A stretch of DNA of 64,000 nucleotides from Eubacteriales bacterium. Its GTDB lineage: Bacteria > Bacillota > Clostridia > Acetivibrionales > JANLFN01. The stretch spans positions 57,333 through 121,332 of the forward strand of contig JANLFN010000009.1 of the NCBI GenBank assembly GCA_024655885.1, in the 5' to 3' direction. Shown in pieces: positions 8,476 through 16,131 of this stretch (its first letter is position 1; every line of letters begins with the position of its first letter). The notes below the pieces were generated by a model. It made no database searches. It was given only the letters and a program-made list of their open reading frames with translations, and was not told the origin of the DNA. Both the position numbers and the translations under genes were made by a program.

Positions 8476-8740
8476 AAGTCTCCCTCCTTTCCGCCCTGCA
8501 TACCGGGCAATAACGGCTGCTTTTCTTCATGTTTTTCAAATGCCTCTCAAAATTTCGATCCCCCTCCGGCCAGACCCTCACCACATTGAACCCGATCCCC
8601 GCGGCCCTGACCACCTGCAGCAGCCTAGCACCATTAATGGTATGTTCATGGTCGTGGATCCGCTGGTCCAGATTTTCTGTGTAGCCAATATAATGCCGGG
8701 CATGCTTATATGGAGTGTCGAAATGGATTAGGTAGACCAT
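8435..8740 (-). CDS. GIY-YIG domain nuclease-like protein
   Basis: A 101-aa protein that is almost entirely one GIY-YIG fold. It opens with MVYLIHF (the GIY strand), followed by ARHYIGYTENLDQRIHDH (the YIG strand plus the conserved Arg-containing helix). A Glu in FERHLKNMK may be the metal ligand. The tail HKxx-like Cys pair YCPVCRAE could bind zinc. Its ATG overlaps the TAA of the preceding DUF6906-type gene. Stand-alone small GIY-YIG proteins of this size occur in phage early regions and are predicted to nick or cut DNA, but no target can be read from the sequence. Confidence 0.82.
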   Translation of the reverse strand: MVYLIHFDTPYKHARHYIGYTENLDQRIHDHEHTINGARLLQVVRAAGIGFNVVRVWPEGDRNFERHLKNMKKSSRYCPVCRAERRETCEIHSHITRRKDG

Positions 8741-8916
8741 TATCTTTTACCTACCGGTATTTCCATTACCGTTGCCCTTTCCCGGTGTACAACCATCAGC
8801 TTGTCCGGTAAGTTTTTGACTACAAGCCAGTTCTTAGGATTAAGGGGTTTCCCCTTAAATTTAAAGCCTTGAATAATCTTACATTGCGACACTGTGGGAT
8901 TTTTACCGTGCTTCAT
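8740..8916 (-). CDS. 58-aa DUF6906-type small phage protein
   Basis: The frame begins MKHGKNPTVSQCKIIQG and contains LNPKNWLVVKNLPDKLMVVH, the pattern I know from the small DUF6906 family of Firmicutes prophages (MKxGKxPT near the start, then NPxNWLVVK). The TAA overlaps the ATG of the GIY-YIG gene. The family has no assigned function. It is the first gene of the sub-cluster downstream of the opposite-strand zinc-ribbon gene. Confidence 0.75.
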   Translation of the reverse strand: MKHGKNPTVSQCKIIQGFKFKGKPLNPKNWLVVKNLPDKLMVVHRERATVMEIPVGKR

Positions 8917-8935
8917 AATATAGGACCCTCTTTCC

Positions 8936-8965
8936 TTGTCCTCCCTTGTCGTTTTATGGTATAGT
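8936..8965 (+). promoter_or_regulatory. promoter of the zinc-ribbon gene
   Basis: A -35-like TTGTCC (8936-8941) and a -10-like TATAGT (8960-8965) are separated by 18 bases, 23 bases upstream of the opposite-strand zinc-ribbon gene. This is a moderate match to the vegetative consensus and would let the small gene be expressed independently of the leftward operon. Confidence 0.45.
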
Positions 8966-8988
8966 GTGGTAGAAGGGGAGGTGATTTT

Positions 8989-9126
8989 ATGCCGTCAACT
9001 GGCGAAAAGCCCGGAGTCGGTTTATACCGTTGTAGGAAGTGTGGTCAGCTTGTAAGACTTGATAACAGCGATGATACATTGCCGCCATGCCCTAAATGCA
9101 ACGGTACTGAGTATGACAGAGTTTAA
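8989..9126 (+). CDS. 45-aa zinc-ribbon protein on the opposite strand
   Basis: The product begins MPSTGEKPGVGLYRCRKCGQ and ends with PPCPKCNGTEYDRV, giving a classic CxxC-CxxC zinc ribbon of the small GxKPGxGxYxCxxCG type. The ribosome-binding site GGGGAGGTGA is very strong. It is the only rightward gene within the leftward early operon, with its own promoter-like element, and its TAA overlaps by four bases the stop of the convergent 104-aa gene. Proteins of this type are found in many bacteria and prophages without a known role. Confidence 0.75.
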   Translation: MPSTGEKPGVGLYRCRKCGQLVRLDNSDDTLPPCPKCNGTEYDRV

Positions 9127-9437
9127 CTCTTAACGTACTCTCCTATTGCTTCGTCTGAATAGCCAAAGGCCTTTCCCAGCACCCAATGGTCAAAAATAGT
9201 CTTTGGCTTTTCAGGCAAGTTTTTGATTACTTCTAACATGTATTCTTGCTTATATATCCACAATTCCGACCATTGTTCATTTGACTGCCTACTGTATGCC
9301 TTTAAATTATGCAAGAACTTTACTCTATTCAAAGCTGCTTGCATGTTTTCGGTTTTGACTGGAATAACCGCAGATGGTTTTCCACGTTGAACCATATAGC
9401 AATATGCATCTATTTCTGCGAGCAGGCTCTCATGCAT
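9123..9437 (-). CDS. unknown phage protein, 104 aa
   Basis: A soluble 104-residue protein starting MHESLLAEIDAYCYMVQRGK and ending DHWVLGKAFGYSDEAIGEYV. The C-terminal segment, which looks like a short helix-turn-helix-like pair, is of a style seen in small prophage proteins near the antirepressor. No catalytic motif is visible. It lies in the leftward early operon between a 54-aa gene and the DUF6906-type gene. Confidence 0.6.
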   Translation of the reverse strand: MHESLLAEIDAYCYMVQRGKPSAVIPVKTENMQAALNRVKFLHNLKAYSRQSNEQWSELWIYKQEYMLEVIKNLPEKPKTIFDHWVLGKAFGYSDEAIGEYVKS

Positions 9438-9492
9438 TGAGCATTTCGCACCTCGCTTTCATGCGGATTTGGTTGGTTACTTGCTTGATGAA

Positions 9493-9657
9493 TTACTTTA
9501 CAATTTCCTCTGGATGCTTTTCAAAGTAGTCTTTCATAACCTCGAAAAGAATCGGTATCAAAGGTGTATAGTCGATTTCATCGTCTCGGTATTGTACGAT
9601 TTTGCGAGTTATTTCTTTAGTTTTGAGATTTAAGCTGGACCTCATTATGGCTATCAT
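9493..9657 (-). CDS. 54-aa unknown phage peptide
   Basis: A short frame starting MIAIMRSSLNLKTKEITRK and ending YFEKHPEEIVK, preceded by AAGGAGA at good distance. It has a beta-then-helix look and no Cys. It begins 12 bases after the stop of the Bro-N gene, consistent with cotranscription. No family recognised. Confidence 0.55.
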   Translation of the reverse strand: MIAIMRSSLNLKTKEITRKIVQYRDDEIDYTPLIPILFEVMKDYFEKHPEEIVK

Positions 9658-9669
9658 GGTTGTGTCTCC

Positions 9670-10218
9670 TTATTTATTCAAGTTGAAAATATTGATTCGT
9701 TGTATTGGTAATTGTTCTTGCACCCAGGGAGATATGTATGCCATTTCTTCAGAAATCGGCTCTCCTTTATCTTTCAGATACTGAATCAAATATTTCATCG
9801 CCAAATACATAGGCATGTTCATTGCTTTTGCCCATGCTCGCCATTCCTTCATTAAAGCTGCAAGATCACCGTAACTGGAACGGTTTGGGTTTGGGTTTAG
9901 GCTATATATACCGGTTTTGCGGATGGATGGAAGGACTTCATGCGTTACCCAACGCTTAAATTCTTTTGCTTCGGGTTTTCTGCTGCCAAGGATAAGAGTA
10001 TAAAGACCAGGTTCATTGACAATCGTCATTTCCTGCTTACCTCCAGGGGTCTGTATTAAACACATACCCTTTTCATCTTCATCTAGTCTACGAGTTTGAG
10101 TAGTATCAATTTCCAATACCTCACATACATCTTTAGCCACCCACCATGGGTCATTATCCTTGATAACTGTTCTAATCTCTTTGCCTTTGTAATTGAATAC
10201 CTTCTGTAATTGGTTCAT
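9670..10218 (-). CDS. Bro-N domain antirepressor-like protein
   Basis: The 182-aa product starts MNQLQKVFNYKGKEIRTV and matches the Bro-N (BRO family) domain over residues 1-about 110: PWWVAKDVCEVLEI, IVNEPGLYTLILGSRKPEAK and FKRWVTHEVLPSIRKTG are hallmark segments. A C-terminal helical part (about 120-182) takes the place of the second domain that varies between family members. A longer frame is open to 10257, but the ATG at 10218 has GGGGCG upstream and fits the domain border. Proteins of this type act as phage antirepressors or DNA-binding regulators. A copy of the operator-like repeat (10250-10265) lies just upstream. Confidence 0.88.
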   Translation of the reverse strand: MNQLQKVFNYKGKEIRTVIKDNDPWWVAKDVCEVLEIDTTQTRRLDEDEKGMCLIQTPGGKQEMTIVNEPGLYTLILGSRKPEAKEFKRWVTHEVLPSIRKTGIYSLNPNPNRSSYGDLAALMKEWRAWAKAMNMPMYLAMKYLIQYLKDKGEPISEEMAYISPWVQEQLPIQRINIFNLNK

Positions 10219-10249
10219 CGTTTCGCCCCGCTTTCTGGTCCGATTTTTA

Positions 10250-10265
10250 TTACTCAAATAGAGAA
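10250..10265. promoter_or_regulatory. third copy of the operator-like repeat
   Basis: TTACTCAAATAGAGAA differs by one base from TTACTCATATAGAGAA, the reverse complement of the two copies at 10482-10523. It sits between the small XRE gene and the Bro-N gene, where a bound regulator could control the distal part of the leftward operon. Confidence 0.5.
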
Positions 10266-10268
10266 TTT

Positions 10269-10466
10269 TTAGTTTAAAAAAATTTTATCCAGTGACAGTT
10301 TTAGAATTTTCGCTAACATGCTTAAAGTACTTATTGAAGGTAGTTTTCTCCCTGCTTCAATATCACAAATAAATTGAGGCGATTTGCCAATTTGCTTAGC
10401 TAATTCAGTTTGAGTCATTTTCATTTGCACTCTAGCATTCTTTATTTGAACACCTATGTCACCCAT
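10269..10466 (-). CDS. small XRE-family regulator (Cro-like)
   Basis: A 65-aa protein that is essentially one helix-turn-helix of the Cro/C1 type: MGDIGVQIKNARVQMKMTQT, then LAKQIGKSPQFICDIEAGRK with the usual recognition-helix pattern. A longer frame exists to 10526, but ATG 10466 is preceded by GGAGGTGAAAAAC and a good promoter overlaps the longer version. It is the first gene of the leftward early operon and is divergent from the other XRE regulator at 10,691, the standard Cro/CI layout. It probably binds the repeats that cover its own promoter. Confidence 0.85.
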   Translation of the reverse strand: MGDIGVQIKNARVQMKMTQTELAKQIGKSPQFICDIEAGRKLPSISTLSMLAKILKLSLDKIFLN

Positions 10467-10481
10467 GTTTTTCACCTCCGA

Positions 10482-10526
10482 TTTCTCTATATGAGTAATT
10501 ATATTTTCTCTATATGAGTAATTCAA
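10482..10526 (-). promoter_or_regulatory. early promoter with two 19-bp operator repeats
   Basis: On the minus strand a -35 TTGAAT (10521-10526) and a perfect -10 TATAAT (10498-10503) are 17 bases apart. Two identical 19-base copies of TTTCTCTATATGAGTAATT (plus-strand reading) at 10482-10500 and 10505-10523 cover the spacer and -10 region, 23 bases apart start to start, i.e. about two helical turns on the same face. This is what a repressor-controlled phage early promoter looks like. Confidence 0.7.
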
Positions 10527-10546
10527 ATAGTAAATTAATCCAATTA

Positions 10547-10660
10547 TTACGCTGTAGGCTGATTTTTAAAGAATAAGCGTTATAAGCTCATTAAATCTTT
10601 ATTTTTATCAATATTTCGCCATATGTTAATCTTTACACTAAAAGCGTAATGTTATATAAT
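10547..10660 (+). promoter_or_regulatory. rightward lysogeny promoter with AGCGTAA boxes
   Basis: A -35 TTTACA (10632-10637) and -10 TATAAT (10655-10660) with 17-base spacing drive the repressor operon. A heptamer AGCGTAA lies within the spacer (10643-10649); its inverse TTACGCT is at 10547-10553 and a variant AGCGTTA at 10576-10582. These are candidate sites for the rightward repressor. The promoter is strong on consensus; the operator assignment is tentative. Confidence 0.6.
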
Positions 10661-10690
10661 TTAATTATTATTTTGAAAGAAGGAGTTTTT

Positions 10691-11086
10691 ATGAAGGTTG
10701 GTAAGAAGGTTAAGGAAATTAGAAAAGCATTTGGAAAAACTTTAAAAGAGTTGTCTGAACTTTGTGGTGTATCTATATCATATCTTTCAGACATAGAAAA
10801 CGAGAGAAAAAATCCTAGTCTGGAAACTTTAATAAAAATTGCAAGAGCCCTGGATGTAAATCCATTAGAATTTTTAGATGATGTTAAAGTCATTAGCCAT
10901 AACAACGTTGATGATAATGAACCAGATACATTATCTCCATTTCCTCAGAAAAGTAATATGACCCTCGCCGCCAACCGAACCGATGGTTATGATGATGATC
11001 TCCCAGAAGAAGCTAAAGAAGAGTTGAAGAACTTCATTGATTACCTTAAAGTTAAATACAGGAAACAAAATACACCTAATGAATAA
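10691..11086 (+). CDS. XRE-family repressor (CI-like) with short C-terminal tail
   Basis: A 131-aa protein with an N-terminal Cro/C1 helix-turn-helix (residues 1-about 65: MKVGKKVKEIRKAFGKTLKE, SELCGVSISYLSDIENERKN) and an acidic linker before a C-terminal helix LPEEAKEELKNFIDYLKVKY. There is no Ser-Lys autopeptidase domain, so induction by RecA-stimulated self-cleavage is not expected. The presence of an ImmA/IrrE-type peptidase gene two genes downstream suggests cleavage by that peptidase instead, as known for ImmR/ImmA of ICEBs1. ATG 10691 has GAAGGAG upstream. Confidence 0.85.
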   Translation: MKVGKKVKEIRKAFGKTLKELSELCGVSISYLSDIENERKNPSLETLIKIARALDVNPLEFLDDVKVISHNNVDDNEPDTLSPFPQKSNMTLAANRTDGYDDDLPEEAKEELKNFIDYLKVKYRKQNTPNE

Positions 11087-11109
11087 TTAGCTGAAGGAGA
11101 AGTCTATAA

Positions 11110-11922
11110 ATGCAATCTAAGGCATATAAAGTAAGAGGAAAGAATAAAGATACAGGTAGATATAAAACTTTAAGTGTACAAGCTATATCTGTAGAACATT
11201 GTAAGCAAATAGCTGCTGAAAGAGGATTACTTGAACCATATGAAATAACAGAACTTCTTCCTAATAAACCCACAGAGCGCCAACTTGCTTATGCAAAAGA
11301 TTTAGGTATAATAATTCCATCAGATGCAACCTCTGAAGATGTCTCAGCGTTAATAAGTCGTGTAGTAGACTCAGACAATAATGACCCAAGATCAGATCTT
11401 GTGGATTTTGCTAACGGGAGAGAAATGATATTTTCCAAATATATAGGGAAAAAAGCATTATACAATGTAATTTTCAATACTTTAACAGGTATAGATAAAA
11501 TTGCATTTTTTGTATTTTGTGTTTATAGATGGTTGGCTGATGATAGAGACGGAAATATTGATAAACATAAATACAAAGATAAGTTTTATAGTATAGCCGA
11601 AACACTTGCGTCAAATGATAGTTTCATAAAATCAATGAATAAATACGCAGGAGAGGACATAAGGTTTTTGGGTGAAATTAGAAAACCTAACGGCAGCTGC
11701 TATTATGGAGGCAGTACTAATACGATAGCATATAAGATCGTGTCAGAGATTATATGCAATGAATTCGGCTTGGTAAATAGAAAAGTTAAGATTATGAATC
11801 CTTCTAATAATTTTTCAAGTAATACTATATTAAAAAAATCAAGTGTTAAAAAGATTGGATGTTTACCAGTATTTATTATTTGCTCTATAACATTACTGTT
11901 GATCTTTATCATAATAAAATAG
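11110..11922 (+). CDS. tail-anchored protein of unknown function in lysogeny operon
   Basis: The 270-aa protein starts MQSKAYKVRGKNKDTGRYKT, has a short module PTERQLAYAKDLGIIIPSDA followed by SEDVSALISR (residues about 73-105) that I have seen in several unrelated phage and bacterial proteins, a central soluble region with GIDKIAFFVFCVYRWLADD, and ends in one hydrophobic segment (about 248-268) followed by a single Lys, i.e. a C-terminal membrane anchor facing the cytoplasm. It sits between the repressor and the ImmA-like gene, so it should be made in the lysogen. A superinfection-exclusion role is a reasonable guess but there is no direct evidence. Confidence 0.65.
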   Translation: MQSKAYKVRGKNKDTGRYKTLSVQAISVEHCKQIAAERGLLEPYEITELLPNKPTERQLAYAKDLGIIIPSDATSEDVSALISRVVDSDNNDPRSDLVDFANGREMIFSKYIGKKALYNVIFNTLTGIDKIAFFVFCVYRWLADDRDGNIDKHKYKDKFYSIAETLASNDSFIKSMNKYAGEDIRFLGEIRKPNGSCYYGGSTNTIAYKIVSEIICNEFGLVNRKVKIMNPSNNFSSNTILKKSSVKKIGCLPVFIICSITLLLIFIIIK

Positions 11923-11953
11923 ACAAGTAAAGAATAAAATAGGATGAAAGCAA

Positions 11954-12451
11954 ATGGCAAAACACTTAACAACTTTAGAAAAGCTATTAGAAGAATGTAA
12001 CCGATCAGGAATAAATATTGAGCAGCAACCTTTACCTCATAATATTAATGCAATTTACTATGAAGACGAAGGTACAGAACCTGTCATAACCATAAATGAA
12101 TTATTAAAAACCCAGGCTGAACAAGCTTGTGTGCTTGCCGAAGAAATAGGGCACTACCATACCTCTTGTGGAAACCTACTGACAGATCCCCACATAGATA
12201 AAACCATAATCAGTAAACAGGAGCATATAGCAAAAAAATGGGCTGTGCAACGGCTTGTCTCCTTGAAAAATATTATAAAAGCTTATGAAGCTGGAGCCAG
12301 GAACTTTTATGAAATGGCACAGTATTTAGATGTTACAGAGGAATTTCTTAGAGAAGCGTTCAAAAAACATAACGCTATGTACGGGAAATATAAAAAACGT
12401 GGCAAATATATAATTTATTTTGATCCACCTGGAATTTATAAAAATTTTTGA
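11954..12451 (+). CDS. ImmA/IrrE-family peptidase-like protein
   Basis: A 165-aa protein with the ImmA/IrrE layout: an N-terminal helix, a strand AIYYEDEGTEPVITINEL, then the active-site helix CVLAEEIGHYHTSCG. In the usual motif HExxH the first His is replaced by Glu here (EEIGH), which I also recall in other prophage members of this family. A C-terminal part contains AKKWAVQRLVSLKNIIKAYE and a DVTEEFLREAFKKH helix. ImmA-type peptidases cut the linked repressor to derepress the element. It follows the repressor operon order and its TGA overlaps the upstream frame of the recombinase. Confidence 0.82.
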   Translation: MAKHLTTLEKLLEECNRSGINIEQQPLPHNINAIYYEDEGTEPVITINELLKTQAEQACVLAEEIGHYHTSCGNLLTDPHIDKTIISKQEHIAKKWAVQRLVSLKNIIKAYEAGARNFYEMAQYLDVTEEFLREAFKKHNAMYGKYKKRGKYIIYFDPPGIYKNF

Positions 12452-12468
12452 AGGGTGATAGAGGTAAA

Positions 12469-14088
12469 ATGCAAACAGGAATAGCTTATGCCCGATATAG
12501 TTCAGATAATCAAAGAGAAGAATCGATAGATGCCCAACTCCGAGCCATTAATGAATATGCCAAAAAGAATGATATTGCAATAATAAAAATTTATACCGAC
12601 GAGGCAGAGTCGGCCAGAACCGATGACCGACCAAACTTCCTCAAAATGATGGCTGATATAAAAAGCGGTATCATAAAACCTGATTGTCTGCTCTTGCACA
12701 AAGTTGACAGATTTGCAAGAAATAGAATTGATGCAGCCTATCATAAATACCATCTGAAAAAAGCCAGAATCAAAATCCTATACGCAGATCCATCGCAGCA
12801 ATTCGGCGACAATCCAGAAGGAAGACTTCTTGAAGGCATAATGGAAAGTTTTTCACAATACCAATCTGAAAATCTTGCTTCTGAGGTTATGAAGGGTATG
12901 AAGGAAAATGCTTATAAAGCAAAGCATACTGGAGGAATACCACCTTTAGGCTATAGTTTAAACGCTGAGAAAGAATTAATTATCAACGAAAACGAAGCCA
13001 TCATTGTAAGGAAAATATTTGATTTATATAATCAAGGACATGGCTATAGGTCAATAGCAAAGGAGTTGAATTCAAAAGGTTATAGGACAAAAACAGGAAA
13101 ACAGTTCAGCCAAAACAGTATATATGATATACTTTGCAATGAAAAGTATTCTGGAACCTATGTTTTTAATAAAAGATCAAGCAAAGACCCTTTAGGTGTT
13201 AGAAACAATAGACGCTTCAAAGATGAAAGCGAAATAATTAGAATTCCCGGAGCGATTCCGGCAATAATAGAGCCAGAGTTATTTAAACAAGTCCAAGAAA
13301 AATTGAAAGGAAGAAAGCGAGGGCCTCTTATGAATGGAAAAAGGTTTTATTTATTATCAGGCTTAATCACGTGTGGAGAGTGCGGAGCTACATACACAGG
13401 CAATTCATATTATCATGGTAGAGGCGGCGTTAAATATTATATGTATTCCTGCACAAACAGAAGCAAAGGATCTGGATGCAAGAATAAAAACATCAGGCAG
13501 GATGTTATTGAGCAATTTGTCGTTGATGAACTGATGAAAAACATATTTTCCGATGAGGCAATTAAAAAAATTGTACCTCAAATGCTTGAATATGCAAAAG
13601 CATACGGAAAGGAAAGTACGAAGGATTTAAAAGCCATACAGGCGAAAATCAAGGACATCGAAGGTAAAATAGATAGGCTTTTGGATGCCATTGCTGATGG
13701 AATTGTAGATAAGTTTCTAACAAAGCAAAAAATGGATAAGCTAAAATCAGAATATGATGAACTTAAGGAGATGGAACAATTCTATAAAATCAGAACATTT
13801 GATTGGGCCACGGAAGACAATATAAAGAAATTCCTTTTGCATAATAGAGAGATGCTTTTAAGTGGTGAAAATGAAAAGAAAAGAGCAGTTGTAGATTTAT
13901 TTGTTCATAAAATAGTAATATACCCTGACCGTATCGATCTTGACTTTAAAGTCGATGTGGACAGGGATAATGCTGGTGGAGGCGAGGGGAGTCGAACCCC
14001 TGTCCGAAACCATATCCACAAAAGCTTCTACGGGTGTATCCCTCATTTTGGATCTCGCTTCATCAGACGCCCAAGGGCAGGCTTCTGA
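12469..14088 (+). CDS. large serine recombinase (site-specific integrase), 3' end fused into ssrA
   Basis: The product has an N-terminal resolvase domain with the catalytic Ser in YARYSSDNQ, the conserved VDRFARN region, a recombinase domain with GGIPPLGYSLN, a zinc ribbon (CGECGATYTG ... YSCTNRSKGSGC) at about residues 300-350, and a coiled coil (about 380-450). ATG 12469 is chosen because AGAGGT precedes it; an upstream TTG at 12448 lacks a site. The last about 38 residues (from GGGEGSRTPV) are read from the antisense of the ssrA 3' end and are therefore not native; the stop at 14088 lies in ssrA. This shows the element is inserted at tmRNA. In the excised circle the C-terminus would differ. 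Confidence 0.93.
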   Translation: MQTGIAYARYSSDNQREESIDAQLRAINEYAKKNDIAIIKIYTDEAESARTDDRPNFLKMMADIKSGIIKPDCLLLHKVDRFARNRIDAAYHKYHLKKARIKILYADPSQQFGDNPEGRLLEGIMESFSQYQSENLASEVMKGMKENAYKAKHTGGIPPLGYSLNAEKELIINENEAIIVRKIFDLYNQGHGYRSIAKELNSKGYRTKTGKQFSQNSIYDILCNEKYSGTYVFNKRSSKDPLGVRNNRRFKDESEIIRIPGAIPAIIEPELFKQVQEKLKGRKRGPLMNGKRFYLLSGLITCGECGATYTGNSYYHGRGGVKYYMYSCTNRSKGSGCKNKNIRQDVIEQFVVDELMKNIFSDEAIKKIVPQMLEYAKAYGKESTKDLKAIQAKIKDIEGKIDRLLDAIADGIVDKFLTKQKMDKLKSEYDELKEMEQFYKIRTFDWATEDNIKKFLLHNREMLLSGENEKKRAVVDLFVHKIVIYPDRIDLDFKVDVDRDNAGGGEGSRTPVRNHIHKSFYGCIPHFGSRFIRRPRAGF

Positions 14089-14363
14089 ATCCGCCAGCCT
14101 TTAAAATCCAGTCCAACTCAAGGCTACCATCGAACCAGTTCTAGCATTTAACCTTCCCGTGCAAAAGGCCTGGCTTAATGACGCCAGCTACCCAAGGTGC
14201 AGGAACCCCGGACTGACGGTTAGCTGCAATTAAGCAGCTAAAGCTAATTCGTAATTTTCGTTGTTAGCGTTTATTTTTAGTTTCCCGTTTTTTAAAGAGG
14301 CCCACGAGAATCCTCTACCCGCTACTTTCGTCTCAACAATCCCGTCGAAACCATTACGCCCCC
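13974..14363 (-). ncRNA. ssrA: tmRNA (ssrA)
   Basis: On the minus strand the RNA starts GGGGGCGUAAUGGUUUCGA at 14363 and ends with the T-arm GUUCGACUCCCCU, acceptor CGCCUCC, and encoded ACCA at 13974; the first seven bases pair with the last acceptor bases. The tag frame at 14230-14268 encodes ANNENYELALAA then UAA, with the Ala resume codon included. Length 390 nt is normal for one-piece tmRNA. It rescues stalled ribosomes with SmpB, whose gene ends 74 bases upstream. The 3' end serves as the insertion site of the element on the left and appears intact. Confidence 0.96.
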
Positions 14364-14437
14364 ATGTATAAATTTTGGGTTGAGGCCAAAGCTGAGGCTG
14401 AACCCGGACACCCCATGTCCACGGATTAACCCGGCCT

Positions 14438-14908
14438 CTATGAGTACTTCATGCCTTCCTTAAGCTTGCGGTCAATTTCGCGCTTAACATCCCTTTCAGC
14501 CATATCTTCCCTTTTATCATAAAGCTTCTTACCTCTGGCCACTCCCAGTTCAACCTTTACTTTCCCTTTTTTAAAGTAAATTTGCAGGGGCACCAGGGTC
14601 ATTCCCTTTTGCTGCGTATAGCCGATAAGCTTATTAATTTCGTATCTGTGCAGCAAAAGTTTTCTGTCCCTTATAGGGTCTTTATTGAATATATTGCCCT
14701 GCTCATAGGGACTGATATGCATTCCGCTGATGATGACCTCCCCATTTTCAACCGACGCATAGCTGTCCTTCAGGTTAACCTTTCCCAGTCTTATGGACTT
14801 GACCTCGGTCCCCGACAGCACTATCCCCGCTTCCAGGGTTTGCTCGATAAAATATTCATGCCTCGCCTTTTTGTTCTGAGCCGCAACTTTTATTTCTTCA
14901 TTTCCCAT
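14438..14908 (-). CDS. smpB: SmpB, tmRNA-binding protein
   Basis: 156 aa, the usual length. Segments [37 protein letters not shown] and [19 protein letters not shown] are typical, with the basic C-terminal tail that enters the mRNA channel. It binds tmRNA and delivers it to stalled ribosomes. A longer frame is open to 14977, but the ATG at 14908 has AGAAGGT upstream and gives the standard N-terminus. Gene order smpB-ssrA is common in Firmicutes and the two may be cotranscribed. Confidence 0.95.
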   Translation of the reverse strand: MGNEEIKVAAQNKKARHEYFIEQTLEAGIVLSGTEVKSIRLGKVNLKDSYASVENGEVIISGMHISPYEQGNIFNKDPIRDRKLLLHRYEINKLIGYTQQKGMTLVPLQIYFKKGKVKVELGVARGKKLYDKREDMAERDVKREIDRKLKEGMKYS

Positions 14909-15041
14909 CTTTTTACCTTCTGCAATACAATAAACTGCTGAACCGGATAAAAATAACCCTTCGCGTAGAAAGGGCATTTATAATTAAAAATCATCACAAT
15001 TACAGATATATTATAACATTTTAAAGCTCCATGTCAAGTCT

Positions 15042-16037
15042 TTATGTCCGGCTTTCCCGTCCCAATGCAAATCCTATGCCTTTCAGCTTTTCCAGCACTT
15101 CATAATGGATCTGGAGATTTCCACGGCCCACTCCGATTTCAATATCCGGCTTGAAGCTTCCGTGGAAATCGCTTCCGCCTGTAGCCAGCAGTTCATGTTT
15201 CATTGCCAGCCTGAGGAAATTTCCGGTTTCATCCTTTGTATTGTCGACATAATAGGCTTCTATGCCTTTCAATCCTGCCTGCTTCAGCCGGCCCAGAAGA
15301 TCGTCCAGTTGGGATAGGCTCAAATTCAGATAGATGGGATGGGCAAGCGCGGGAATTCCTCCCGCTTCTATAATCTTCCTAATGCCTTCCTCGGGTGTCA
15401 GTTTTTCTTTTTTAAAATAAGCCGGCTTTCCGCTGGACAGGTATTTGTCAAAAGCTTCCTCTATACTCTTTACATAGCCTTTATCCATAAGTACCTTGGC
15501 TATATGCGGCCTCCCCACAATCTCACCTTTAGCTTCCGCTTTCACTTCATCAAGGCTTATACAAAATCCCAATTCATTTAGTTTGCCGATGATCTTGGGA
15601 TTTCTCACTTCCCTGCTGCGTTTCAGCCTGTTCAGCGTTCCCCGGATGTTTTTATAAGTGTTGTTGAAAAAATAGCCCAAAATATGCATTTCCGGCTTAT
15701 AATCCACACTGATCTCCAAACCCGGGACAACTTCAATCCCCAGCTTTTCCCCTTCTTCCAGGGCTTCTTCAATTCCATCTACGGTATCATGGTCGGTAAC
15801 AGCGATTGCAGCCAATCCTTTAGCCCTGGCATGCCGTACAAGCGCACCGGGGTTCATGCTCCCGTCCGAAGCGGTAGTATGAGTATGCAAATCTATAATT
15901 CCATCCATTCCAAAACCCTGCTTTTCTTCAATTGCTTCCGAATAACTTTGGCTGATATTTTTTATATTTTGTGCTATATCCACTATTTTATTACTTTTTA
16001 ATTCCTTTCCATCATGGTTCCTTATTTCATTATACAC
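15042..16037 (-). CDS. PHP-domain phosphoesterase (TrpH/YciV type)
   Basis: The 331-aa frame contains a PHP domain from about residue 44: IDLHTHTTASDGSM, AIAVTDHDTVDGI, VVPGLEIS, then IGGIPALAHP-like and GGSDFHGSFKP motifs that supply the metal-binding His and Asp residues. Family members hydrolyse 3',5'-nucleoside bisphosphates or trim RNA 5' ends. The frame starts at GTG 16037; the ATG at 15908 (MDGIIDLHTH) is a possible shorter start but has a poor ribosome-binding site, so the real N-terminus is uncertain. It is upstream of smpB with about 130 bases between them. Confidence 0.85.
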   Translation of the reverse strand: MYNEIRNHDGKELKSNKIVDIAQNIKNISQSYSEAIEEKQGFGMDGIIDLHTHTTASDGSMNPGALVRHARAKGLAAIAVTDHDTVDGIEEALEEGEKLGIEVVPGLEISVDYKPEMHILGYFFNNTYKNIRGTLNRLKRSREVRNPKIIGKLNELGFCISLDEVKAEAKGEIVGRPHIAKVLMDKGYVKSIEEAFDKYLSSGKPAYFKKEKLTPEEGIRKIIEAGGIPALAHPIYLNLSLSQLDDLLGRLKQAGLKGIEAYYVDNTKDETGNFLRLAMKHELLATGGSDFHGSFKPDIEIGVGRGNLQIHYEVLEKLKGIGFALGRESRT

Positions 16038-16131
16038 TACTTTATAGTGTTTTTGACAATAAAGTCAAATAATCCTACCGGGCAAAAGCTTTACAGGCAT
16101 AGATAAGACTCCCGGATTATTTCCCAGATTA

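Noticed and set aside
7859..8731. 290-aa plus-strand frame
   Set aside because: It lies antisense to several well-packed small phage genes with good ribosome-binding sites; no domain is visible.
13970..14088. C-terminal domain of the recombinase (GGGEGSRTPV and following)
   Set aside because: This part is read from the antisense strand of ssrA and is not a protein domain.
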